This document shows positions 1 to 7,683 of a stretch of DNA of 64,000 nt, piece by piece (position 1 is the stretch's first letter; each line of letters begins with the position of its first letter). The DNA lies in the NCBI GenBank assembly GCA_963764585.1, contig CAVXTB010000001.1, forward strand, positions 558,001-622,000, given 5' to 3'. The notes under the pieces were generated by a model. The model saw nothing but the letters and a program-made list of their open reading frames with translations, had not been told where the DNA came from and ran no database searches. The translations under genes and the position numbers were made by a program. The stretch comes from JAOPZW01 sp963764585. GTDB taxonomy: Bacteria; Actinomycetota; Thermoleophilia; Solirubrobacterales; Solirubrobacteraceae.

Positions 1-1
1 C

Positions 2-322
2 CACCCCGAGGCCCAGCGCGCCACCGACGCCGCGCTCGTCACGCTGTCCGAGCGGATCACGCCGCGCGAGACGCAGGTGCTCGCCACCGGGCTGCCGCGC
101 GACCTGCGCGCATCGGTGCTCGCCCCGGCGGGCGGGACCGAGCGCTTCGACGCGGACGAGTTCGTGCGGCGCGTTGGCGAGCGCGAGGGCGTCGACGAGG
201 ACGCGGCGGCGACCCACGCCCAGGCGGTCCTCGCGACGCTCGCGGAGTCCGTGGCCGGCGACCTCGACTACGTCCGCGCGCAGCTCTCGCCCGACTACGC
301 GCCGCTCTTCGACGGGCACTGA
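2..322 (+). CDS. DUF2267 family protein (5' end outside window)
   Basis: The frame is open from the window edge and ends at TGA 320-322, so only the C-terminal 106 residues are seen. The visible part has the acidic, helical character of DUF2267, with motifs TPRETQVLATGLPRDLR and a tail LAPDY-like segment (LSPDYAPLF). DUF2267 proteins are small cytoplasmic helical proteins of unknown biochemical role, common in actinobacteria. The domain call rests on recognition of the motif pattern, not on a search. It ends 49 bp before the next start codon. Confidence 0.7.
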   Translation, partial: HPEAQRATDAALVTLSERITPRETQVLATGLPRDLRASVLAPAGGTERFDADEFVRRVGEREGVDEDAAATHAQAVLATLAESVAGDLDYVRAQLSPDYAPLFDGH

Positions 323-371
323 CCCGTCGGGGTGCGCCGCCGACAGCGGCGTACGCGAACATTGCGGGGCC

Positions 372-1638
372 ATGAAGCCCGGTCGGATGATCGTCATCTT
401 CCTCGCCGTCATCGCCGTGATCGTCGCGGCGGTGTTCGCCTCGGGCGGCGCCGACGACAAGGCCAAGCCCGGCAGCCAGGGCCGCGTGCCCGTCAACGCG
501 CCCGCCAACGGCCAGCGGCTGTCGTTCGTCGTCTCCCCCGAGAAGGAGCAGCTGCTCAAGGCGGTGGTGGCGAAGTTCAACGCCTCGGAGACGCAGGTCG
601 GCGGCAGGACGGTCGTCGTGTCGATGAAGGCGATGAACTCCGGCGACGCCGAGGACGCGATCGCGCGCGGGCGGCTGAAGCCCGAGGTCTGGTCGCCGGC
701 CGGCTCGTTCTGGGGCCGGCTGCTGAACCTGCGCGCCGACAAGCCCTACGTCGCCAACGACAACCCGTCGATCGTGCGCACCCCGCTGGTCGTCGCGATG
801 GCCAGGTGCACGATGTCGTCGAACGAGACGTGCTTGCGCGGGTAGCCGAGCGCCTGCGCCATCGGCTCCCACACGCGCTGGCGGGCAAGAAGGAGGGCCT
901 CGCCGACGCCGACGTGGCCAAGGCGGCGCCCCGCGTCAAGGACCTCGAGCGCTCGATCGTGCACTACGGGGACTCGACGCTGTTCATCGAGGACCAGCTG
1001 TGCAAGGGCGGGCTCGCGTACGCCTCGGCCGTCGCGATGGAGGAGACGACGGTCATCGACTTCAACCGCCGGCGCTGCTCGAGCACCAAGCTCGTCGCCC
1101 TGTACCCGCTGGAGGGCTCGTTCGTCAGCGACTCGCCGTACATCGTGCTCAACGCCGACTGGGTGACGCCAGCCGAGCGCGAGGCCGCCGGCGCCTTCCA
1201 GCGCTTCCTGGCCAAGGAGGTCACCGCCGACCTCGCCGGCCGCTACGGCTCTCGCCCCGGCGATCCGGAGGTCAAGCCGGCCGGGCTGGTGAGCGCGGCG
1301 ACCGGCGCCGACCCCGCGCAGCCGCAGCGCGAGCTGTCGCTGCCCGAGCCGGCGGTGCTCAACCGCGTCCTGACCACCTGGCGGCGCGACCGCAAGCCCG
1401 CGCGGGTCATGCTCGTGCTCGACAACTCGGGCTCGATGGGCAGGAGGACAAGCTCGCGCACGCCAAGGAGGGGCTGAGCGCGTTCTTCCGCGCCGTCGCG
1501 CCGCAGGACGAGATCGGCCTGACGAAGTTCTCCTCGAGGGTGACGCGGCTCGTGCCTCCGCGTCCCTTCTCCCAGAACCGCACCTAGCTGCTGCTGGCGC
1601 TGCGCGACATCATCCCCGAGGACAACACGACCGTGTAG
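372..1638 (+). pseudogene. substrate-binding + VWA domain protein, inactivated by inversion, frameshift and nonsense mutations
   Basis: From ATG 372 the frame gives a membrane anchor (MKPGRMIVIFLAVIAVIV) and an ABC-substrate-binding-like domain up to RTPLVVAM (codon ending at 800). The next about 71 bases (801-871) encode the expected continuation WEPMAQALGYPRKHVSFDDI only on the minus strand, so this piece is inverted. Forward homology resumes in another frame at AGKKEGLADADV (881), with the usual intervening segment of about 45 residues missing. At 1439-1440 one base is lost right after the MIDAS-type DNSGSMG; QEDKLAHAKEGL continues in the third frame, then TAG at 1585 and a second TAG at 1636 end what remains. 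The rest of the VWA domain is deleted and the next gene's ATG follows directly. The ancestral product was probably a membrane-anchored extracytoplasmic protein. Confidence 0.85.
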
Positions 1639-2469
1639 ATGCCCTCCGACGAGCAGCTCGTCACCCGCGGCGCGCTGGCGCGCAGGCTGGCCGTCAACGC
1701 GGCGACCAAGCCGCTGAACATCGCGGTCCTCGGCGGGCTGATCGTGGCCGGCGTCGTGCTCGGCCTGGTGTGGATCGTCGGCGCGATCGCGATCGTCGCC
1801 TACCTCGTGCTCGTCGCGCCGACCTTCTTCGACGCCGAGGAGGCCGATCGCATCGGCGCCGAGGCCTACGCCGGGCGCCGGCGCCCGGTCGCCGCGCTGG
1901 ACCTCGCCACGCTCGAGCCGCGGATCGCCGCGCTCGTCTCGCAGGCGCGCGAGACGGCGGCGGGCATCCGCGAGGCGATCGCGCAGGCCGACCACCCCTT
2001 CGACGACGTGGCCGCCGACGTCGACGCGCTCGTCGCCGCCATGGACACCTCCGCGCGCCGCGCACAGCTGATCTCCTCGACGCTGACCGAGCAGGAGCGC
2101 AACGGCCAGGACGTCCGCAGCCTGCAGCGCAGAATCGACGACCTGCGCCGCCGCGCGCAGGACGCCGACGTGCGCGCGCTCATCGGCGACCTCGAGGCCC
2201 AGCGCGACGCGACCGTGCGCCTGCGCGACCGGCTCGAGCGCTTCGAGGTCGGCATGGAGCGCATCTGCGCCTCGCTCGGGCTCCTGCGCACGCGCCTGGT
2301 CGAGATGTCGGCGTCCGAGGAGGAGGCCGCGCAGCGCGAGCTGGCGCGCCAATCGCGCGAGCTGCGCGAGCGCACCGACCTGCTCGCCGAGTCGATGGCC
2401 GAGGTCTTCGCGGGCGACGGGGACGACGAGGTCCGGCTGCCGGTCGCGGAGCATAGGATGCCGCCGTGA
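1639..2469 (+). CDS. membrane-anchored coiled-coil protein of unknown function
   Basis: 276 residues. Residues about 24-63 form two closely spaced hydrophobic segments (PLNIAVLGGLIVAGVVLGLV and AIAIVAYLVLVAPTFF). The remaining 200 residues are strongly charged, rich in Arg, Glu, Asp and Leu heptads, and should form a long cytoplasmic coiled coil. No catalytic motif is visible. The ATG abuts the remnant of the upstream VWA pseudogene with no spacer, so its original ribosome binding site lay inside the lost gene end; expression may therefore be altered. Its stop overlaps the next start (GTGA). Function unknown; association with the degraded VWA protein is inferred from adjacency only. Confidence 0.75.
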   Translation: MPSDEQLVTRGALARRLAVNAATKPLNIAVLGGLIVAGVVLGLVWIVGAIAIVAYLVLVAPTFFDAEEADRIGAEAYAGRRRPVAALDLATLEPRIAALVSQARETAAGIREAIAQADHPFDDVAADVDALVAAMDTSARRAQLISSTLTEQERNGQDVRSLQRRIDDLRRRAQDADVRALIGDLEAQRDATVRLRDRLERFEVGMERICASLGLLRTRLVEMSASEEEAAQRELARQSRELRERTDLLAESMAEVFAGDGDDEVRLPVAEHRMPP

Positions 2470-4157
2470 GGCGCTGCGCCCTCGTCGCCACGCTCGCCCT
2501 CTGGCTGCTCGCGCCCGCCGGCGCGGGCGCGGCGAGCTCCCTGACGATCGGCACCGGGCACAAGCCCGGCGTCGCCGTCGACGGGGCCGGCACGGCCTAC
2601 ATCGCCTGGTACGGCCCCGAGAGCAACGTCACCTCGCTGCACTTCTGCCGGCTTCCGCGCGGTGCCGTCGCCTGCGACGTGTCGACGACGATCGCCGCCC
2701 CCGGTACCACGCTGAGCCGCCCCTTCGTCACCGTCGACGGCGGCACCGTGCGCGTCGTCTCCTACCGCTACGGGCTGACGGGCGCGCGCTTCGACGAGGT
2801 CTGGGAGTTCACCTCCACCGACGGCGGCGCGAGCTTCGACGCGGGCCACGCGATCGGCATCGCCCCGTTCGACGAGGCGGTTCGCGGACCGGGCGACACG
2901 CTGACCGTCGCGACGAGCGCCGAATCCGAAGGCCTCGTTCTCCAGAACGTGCCGCTGGGCGCGGGCACGGCCGGCGAGGCCCGTGCGGTCCTGTCCACCG
3001 ACCACCCGTACAACGGAACCGTCGGGCTCGTCGACGCGAACACGCCGCTCGTCGTCTTCGCCGACGGGTCGAGCCTCGCGCAGTTCCGTCGCTACAGCGG
3101 CGCCGGCAGCCTCAACGACCCGACGAGCTGGACGCCCGCGACCGACATCGGGTACGCCGACTATCCACGCCTCGCCGGCGGCCCGTCGGGGTTGTTCCTG
3201 ATCTCCGGGACCCAGAGCAACGCCCTCGTCGTGCGCAAGTTCAACGGGACCACGTTCACCCCGGGCGCGCGGATCGTCGACGCCGCGGATGACGCACAGG
3301 CCCACCTCGCCGAGGATCCCGCCGGGCGCCTGCACGCCGTCTTCGGCCGCAACACGGCGACCGGGCTCGAGCTCGACTATGCGACGTCCGATGACGGCGT
3401 CGCGTGGCAGTCAGGCCCGCTGCTGACCCAGACGAACGTGCAGCAGGGGATCGGCGCGCTGCGCGCGGCGGTCGCCGCCGACCACGTCGGCGTTGCCGCG
3501 TGGGAGACGTCATCGGACTCGTCGTCGCAGATCCGGGTCGTCGGCATCGGCCCGACCGGCGGCGCCTCTCCGCCGGTGCCCGGGAAGTCGGTGGTCGCGG
3601 CAGTCGTCTCCGGCGAGGTCTTCGTCAAGCCGCCCGGCCGCAAGCGCACACGGCTGACGGGCGGCGCGAACATCCCCGTCGGTGCGCAGATCGATGCCCG
3701 AAAGGGGCGCGTGCGGCTGACCTCGGCGGCAAGCGGGAGCGCGAGCAGCACGCAGACGGCCGACTTCTACCAGGGCGCCTTCACGGTCCGCCAGAGCCTG
3801 CCGAAGCGCAACCGGGCGACCGCCGCGCTGACGACGGACATCGTGCTCACCGGTCAGGCGTCGCGATCGCAGTGCGCTGCGCTCAGTGGCGCCAGCGCTG
3901 CCGCGTCCAGCAAGAAGAAGGGACCGCACGCGGTGTTGGGCAAGCTGTGGGGCAACGGCAAGGGCCGCTTCCGCACCAAGGGGAAGTACAGCTCTGCCAC
4001 GGTGCGGGGGACCGTGTGGCTCACGGAGGACCGCTGCGATGGCACGCTGACCCGTGTGACGAGGGGAACGGTGAGCGTGCGCGACCTCGGACGCAAGAAG
4101 ACGGTGACCGTCAAGGCCGGGCGCAGCTATCTCGCGCGCGCGAAGCGCGGGCGCTGA
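2466..4157 (+). CDS. secreted protein with BNR/sialidase-like N-part and FecR-like C-terminal domain
   Basis: 563 residues from a GTG that overlaps the upstream TGA by 4 nt. The signal peptide is clear (ALVATLALWLLAPAGAGAAS), so it is exported. Residues about 25-370 are an all-beta, Gly/Asp/Thr-rich region with repeated short blades reminiscent of BNR/sialidase-fold propellers (for example STDGGASFDAG). From about residue 375 the pattern VSGEVFVKPPGRKRTRL...IPVGAQIDARKGRVRLTSA matches a FecR-like module seen in secreted proteins of related actinobacteria. The end is very basic. No catalytic residues are assignable; a carbohydrate- or envelope-binding role is a guess. Confidence 0.75.
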   Translation: MRRCALVATLALWLLAPAGAGAASSLTIGTGHKPGVAVDGAGTAYIAWYGPESNVTSLHFCRLPRGAVACDVSTTIAAPGTTLSRPFVTVDGGTVRVVSYRYGLTGARFDEVWEFTSTDGGASFDAGHAIGIAPFDEAVRGPGDTLTVATSAESEGLVLQNVPLGAGTAGEARAVLSTDHPYNGTVGLVDANTPLVVFADGSSLAQFRRYSGAGSLNDPTSWTPATDIGYADYPRLAGGPSGLFLISGTQSNALVVRKFNGTTFTPGARIVDAADDAQAHLAEDPAGRLHAVFGRNTATGLELDYATSDDGVAWQSGPLLTQTNVQQGIGALRAAVAADHVGVAAWETSSDSSSQIRVVGIGPTGGASPPVPGKSVVAAVVSGEVFVKPPGRKRTRLTGGANIPVGAQIDARKGRVRLTSAASGSASSTQTADFYQGAFTVRQSLPKRNRATAALTTDIVLTGQASRSQCAALSGASAAASSKKKGPHAVLGKLWGNGKGRFRTKGKYSSATVRGTVWLTEDRCDGTLTRVTRGTVSVRDLGRKKTVTVKAGRSYLARAKRGR

Positions 4158-4172
4158 ACGCCCGCCGCGGCG

Positions 4173-5579
4173 ATGGACCGAACCAGTCACACCACCGAGC
4201 TCCTGCTCCCGCTCACCCGCGACGGCGCGCGCCCGATGGGCGCCCAGATCGAGGAGCACCTGCGCCAGGCGATCCGCTCCGGCGCGCTGAAGCCGGGCGT
4301 CCGCGTGCCGTCCACGCGCGACCTCGCGCGCCAGCTCGGCGTGTCGCGCGGGCTGGTCGTCAACGCCTACGCCCAGCTCGGCGCCGAGGGCTACCTCGTC
4401 GTGCGCCAGGGCGCGCTGCCGTGCGTCGCCGATGCCGCCGCGCGCGAGGCGCCGGGGCCCGAGGAGGCGCCGCGCGCCGCGCTGCCGCGCTTCGACTTCC
4501 GGCCGTCGATCCCCGACGTCTCGATGTTCCCGCGCGACGCGTGGCTGCGCTGCCTGAAGCGGGCGCTGGGCGCGATGACCGACGAGGACCTGCGCTCGGA
4601 CGACCCGCGCGGCGCCGAGCGCCTGCGCGCTGCGCTGGCCGACTACCTCGGCCGGGTCCGCGGCGTCGTGGCCGCGCCGGCGCGGATGGTCATCACCACC
4701 GGCTATCGCCAGGGCGAGGGCCTGGTCTGCCGCGCGCTCGCCGCCGCCGGGGCCAAGCGCATCGCGCTGGAGAACCCCGGCCAGCCCGAGCAGCAGACCG
4801 CGGCCACGCGCGCGGGCCTGACGCCCGTCCGCGTCGACGTCGACGGCGCCGGGCTGCGCGTAGAGGAGCTCGAGCGCGCGAACGTCGACGCCGTGATCCT
4901 CACACCCGCCCATCAGGCCCCGACGGGCGTTGCGCTGTCCGGCGAGCGCCGCACCGCGTTGCTTCAGTGGCTGCGCGCCCGCGACGCGTTCGCCATCGAG
5001 GACGACTACGACGCCGAGTACCGCTACGACCGGGCGGCCGTCGGCGCGCTGCAGGGGCTCGAGCCCGAGCACGTCGTCTACGCAGGGTCGACCAGCAAGA
5101 CGCTCGTCCCCGCGCTGCGGATCGGCTGGCTGGCCGTCCCGTCGCGGCTCGTCGACGCCGTCGCCGAGGAGAAGCGCCTGGCCGACCGCGTGGGCGCGCT
5201 GGTCGACCAGCACGCGTTCGCGGAGTTCCTCGCCGGCGGCGAGCTCGACCGCCACCTGCGGCGCATGCGCGTCCTCTATCGCGCGCGCCGCGACGCGCTG
5301 GTCGCCGCGCTCGCCGAGGAGCTGCCCGAGGCCACCGTCGAGGGCATCGCGGCCGGCCTGCACGCGACCGTCCGGCTTCCGGACGGCGACGACGAGCGGG
5401 CGATCGTCGCGGAGGCCGGGCGCCGGCGCATCGCGCTGGAGGCGATGGGCGACTACCGGGCGGGCGGGGCCACGGGCGCGCCCACGCTCCTGCTCGGCTA
5501 CGGCCAGATCGCCGAGCCGTCGATCCGCCCGGGCATCCGCGCGCTGGCCGAGGCGATCCGGGCCACGCGGGGCGCCTAG
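4173..5579 (+). CDS. MocR-family (GntR + PLP aminotransferase-like) transcriptional regulator
   Basis: 468 residues. Residues about 20-85 are a GntR winged helix (QIEEHLRQAIRSGALKPG, PSTRDLARQLGVSRG). From about 100 onward the protein is a fold-type I aminotransferase-like domain with the expected PLP lysine at about residue 309 in STSKTLVPALRIGW and the Asp/Tyr cofactor-contact segment DDYDAEYRYD. MocR proteins bind DNA and sense PLP or amino-compound ligands, most often controlling B6, GABA, taurine or transporter genes. The likely target is the MFS transporter downstream, because matching CTGGTCC-type repeats lie in the gap before it and one copy lies over its own first codons. Confidence 0.9.
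   Translation: MDRTSHTTELLLPLTRDGARPMGAQIEEHLRQAIRSGALKPGVRVPSTRDLARQLGVSRGLVVNAYAQLGAEGYLVVRQGALPCVADAAAREAPGPEEAPRAALPRFDFRPSIPDVSMFPRDAWLRCLKRALGAMTDEDLRSDDPRGAERLRAALADYLGRVRGVVAAPARMVITTGYRQGEGLVCRALAAAGAKRIALENPGQPEQQTAATRAGLTPVRVDVDGAGLRVEELERANVDAVILTPAHQAPTGVALSGERRTALLQWLRARDAFAIEDDYDAEYRYDRAAVGALQGLEPEHVVYAGSTSKTLVPALRIGWLAVPSRLVDAVAEEKRLADRVGALVDQHAFAEFLAGGELDRHLRRMRVLYRARRDALVAALAEELPEATVEGIAAGLHATVRLPDGDDERAIVAEAGRRRIALEAMGDYRAGGATGAPTLLLGYGQIAEPSIRPGIRALAEAIRATRGA
4178..4188 (+). promoter_or_regulatory. copy of the candidate MocR half-site inside the regulator's first codons
   Basis: CCGAACCAGTC here is identical to 5798-5808 upstream of the MFS gene. It sits at codons 2-6 of the MocR gene. 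This could allow autoregulation, or suggest that the real promoter and start differ from the ATG chosen. Confidence 0.3.
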
Positions 5580-5580
5580 T

Positions 5581-5730
5581 CGTCCCGCGGCTTCGCGGCG
5601 GTTCGTGGCCGGGGGCAATGGGGGGACAAGCCGCTCTGGGGGCGCCGCCGTGGCGTCGTGCCTCGCCGCGGTCGCGCCCCCATAGCGGCCTCTCCCCCTC
5701 GGTGCCCCGGCCGCGCAGCGCCGCACGACG
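5581..5730. repeat. intergenic imperfect palindromic element A
   Basis: About 150 bp that reads nearly the same on both strands. The left arm GGCCGGGGGCAATGGGGGG...CCGCTCTGGGGGCGC pairs with the right arm GCGCCCCCATAGCGG...CCCCCTCGGTGCCCCGGCC, and the centre GCCGTGGCG/CGCCGCGGT is palindromic too, with a short loop around 5655. It begins directly after the MocR stop codon, so it may also serve as its transcription terminator. The arm ends (GGCCGGGGCACYGAGG) resemble those of element B at 34939-35166. Confidence 0.65.
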
Positions 5731-5758
5731 CCAAGCGGACGACCACGACCCACACCGC

Positions 5759-5808
5759 GACTGGTCCGGCGCAGGACCGGTCCACTGGATCTTCCCGCCG
5801 AACCAGTC
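5759..5808. promoter_or_regulatory. candidate MocR operator in front of the MFS gene
   Basis: A 24-bp inverted repeat, GACTGGTCC-N6-GGACCGGTC (5759-5782, one mismatch), is followed by CACTGG and a third half-site GAACCAGTC at 5800-5808, ending 18 bp before the MFS start codon. MocR regulators commonly bind repeated ACTGGTCC-like half-sites overlapping promoters. Assignment to this MocR is by motif, position and the repeat copy at 4178. Confidence 0.5.
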
Positions 5809-5826
5809 GGCGCCTACCTTGGCGCC

Positions 5827-7020
5827 ATGAACGCGATCGCCTCGGCCCCCGGCGCACTCCGCCTCTTCGCCCTCTCGCTCGTCGCCCGTCTGCCGCTGAC
5901 GATGTTCAGCGTCGGGCTGCTCGTCCACGCTGCGCACCTGACCGGCTCGTTCGGCGCGGCGGGCATCGTGTCGGGCGCCTACGCCGTGTCGCTCGGCATC
6001 GGCGGGCCGGTGCTCGGGCAGCTCGTCGATCGCCGCGGGCAGACCGCGGTGCTGGTCGCGAGCGCCGGCGCGGCGGTGCCGCTGGTCGGCGCCGCCGCGG
6101 TGCTGCCGGTGGGCGCCCCGCTGCCCGCGATCGTGGCCCTGGCGGCCGGCATCGGCCTGGCCACCCCGCCGGTCGGCGCGTGCGTGCGCACGCTGTTCCC
6201 CGGCCTCCTCGACGACCTCGGGGCGCTGCGCGGGGCCTACGCCGCCGAGGCGTCGGCGTCCGAGCTGACCTGGATCGTCGGGCCGCCGCTCGCGCTCGGC
6301 ATCGGCGCGTTGTGGTCGACCGGTGCTGCCCTGGGCGCCGCGGGCGCCGTGCTGGCCGCCGCGACCCTCGCCTTCGCCGCCCAGCCCGCGTCGCGCGCGT
6401 GGCGCCCCGCCCCGAGCGCCCCGCGCCGGCGCGGCGGCTCGCTGCGCGCGCCGGCCATGCGCACGCTCGTGATCGCCCTCGTCGCCGTCGGCGCGCTCTT
6501 CGGCGCGGTCGAGGTCGCCGTGACGGCGGCCGCCGCCCAGCTCGGCGACACCGCCGCGGCCGGGCCGCTGCTCGGCGTCTGGGGCGGCGGCTCGCTGATC
6601 GGCGGCCTGCTCGCCACGCGCCTTGGCGGCGGCGCCCACAGCGCCAAGGGCCTCTCGCTGATGCTCGCCGCGCTGACCGCGGGCCACCTGCTGCTGATCC
6701 CGGCGGCCGGCTGCCTCGTCGTGCTCGGCGCGGCGCTGGTCGTCGCCGGCGCCGCGATCGCCCCGACCTACGCGACCGTTCACGCCATGGTCGAGGACGC
6801 CGCCCCCGCGGGCACCGCGACCGAGGCCTTCGCGTGGCTGGCCACCGCCGTCGCGATCGGCGCCTCGGCCGGCGCGGCGTGCGCCGGGACGCTGGCCGAC
6901 GGCCCCGGGCCGGTCGCCGCGCTCGCGCTCGCGGTCGGCGCCGGGGCGCTCGCGACGGTGACGACGGCGCTGCGCTCGTGGACCCTGCCCGGGCCGCAGG
7001 TTGCACCGGTGGCTACCTAG
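5827..7020 (+). CDS. MFS transporter
   Basis: 397 residues, about 12 hydrophobic segments, a typical length for a major facilitator. The loop between helices 2 and 3 carries the MFS signature in the form GPVLGQLVDRRGQ (about residues 60-72). The middle loop (about 195-215) is short and basic. It would be a cytoplasmic-membrane secondary transporter, direction and substrate unknown. It is probably controlled by the upstream MocR protein, which would favour an amine, amino-acid-like or drug substrate. Its end converges with lutC across a 48-bp gap with no strong hairpin. Confidence 0.85.
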   Translation: MNAIASAPGALRLFALSLVARLPLTMFSVGLLVHAAHLTGSFGAAGIVSGAYAVSLGIGGPVLGQLVDRRGQTAVLVASAGAAVPLVGAAAVLPVGAPLPAIVALAAGIGLATPPVGACVRTLFPGLLDDLGALRGAYAAEASASELTWIVGPPLALGIGALWSTGAALGAAGAVLAAATLAFAAQPASRAWRPAPSAPRRRGGSLRAPAMRTLVIALVAVGALFGAVEVAVTAAAAQLGDTAAAGPLLGVWGGGSLIGGLLATRLGGGAHSAKGLSLMLAALTAGHLLLIPAAGCLVVLGAALVVAGAAIAPTYATVHAMVEDAAPAGTATEAFAWLATAVAIGASAGAACAGTLADGPGPVAALALAVGAGALATVTTALRSWTLPGPQVAPVAT

Positions 7021-7068
7021 GGTGCGGTAACAGCCGATGGCGGCCGCCCTATCTGGGGCATGCTTGCT

Positions 7069-7683
7069 TCAGCCCGCGATGAGGACCTCGAGGCGGCGGG
7101 GACCATGGACCCCCTCGACGCGATCGAGCTCGATGTCGCTCGTCGCGCTCGGCCCCGAGACGAAGGTGAACGGGCCGCGCGCGCCGTGCAGCGCGCGTAT
7201 CGCTTCCGGCACCGTCGCGACGACCTGCGCGCGCTCGACGACGCACAGGTACAGGTCGGGAACGAGCGTCAGCGCGCGGCGGCCCGAGCGCTCGCCGCCG
7301 TCGAGGACGATCGTGCCGGTCTCGGCGATGGCCAGCGCGCAGCCGGTCAGCGCGCCGTCGAGCGCGTCGAGCTCGCGCGCGCTCAGGCCGTCGTCATCGA
7401 CGAGCTCGACGCCGTCCGGACGCCATTCGGCCGGGAGAGCTGGGGGCACGCCGAGGCGGTGCGCGCCCTGCTCGCCGCACACGCGCGCGATCGTCGCCGC
7501 TAGGTCGCCGGCCTCGCGCACCGTCGCCTGGTAGTCGGCCACGCGCTCGGCGAAGCGCGCGACCGGGTCGCCGGCGGGCGCCGGCGGCGGCTCGTAGGCC
7601 GGCGGCTCGGTCGCCTCGCCGGCCGGGACGTCGCGCAGTGCGGCGCGCACGCGCGCGAGGACGTCGTCACGCGCGCTCGGCAC
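7069..7683 (-). CDS. lutC: LutC-type LUD-domain protein of L-lactate oxidation
   Basis: 204 residues from a GTG that overlaps the end of lutB by 17 nt. It contains the LUD core: CALAIAETGTIVLDGG around residues 120-135 and GPSATSDIELDRVEGVHGP near the C-terminus, the standard LutC/YkgG ending. LutC works with LutA and LutB as an iron-sulfur-dependent L-lactate dehydrogenase feeding electrons to the respiratory chain. It is the last gene of the 13-gene rhamnose operon, so the lactate it handles should be that formed from L-lactaldehyde. Confidence 0.9.
   Translation of the reverse strand: MPSARDDVLARVRAALRDVPAGEATEPPAYEPPPAPAGDPVARFAERVADYQATVREAGDLAATIARVCGEQGAHRLGVPPALPAEWRPDGVELVDDDGLSARELDALDGALTGCALAIAETGTIVLDGGERSGRRALTLVPDLYLCVVERAQVVATVPEAIRALHGARGPFTFVSGPSATSDIELDRVEGVHGPRRLEVLIAG

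Noticed and set aside
746..964. Short minus-strand frame containing WEPMAQALGYPRKH
   Set aside because: Real homology, but only over the 71 bases of the inverted segment; flanks on this strand are meaningless, so it is part of the pseudogene and not a separate gene.
4900..6783. Long open frame on the minus strand (over 600 codons) opposite the MocR and MFS genes
   Set aside because: Composition is Arg/Ala/Gly-rich with no recognisable domain; it is the complement of two well-supported genes in GC-rich DNA.
7021..7068. Bidirectional terminator between the MFS gene and lutC
   Set aside because: Only a short GCGGCCGC palindrome is present; too weak to call.
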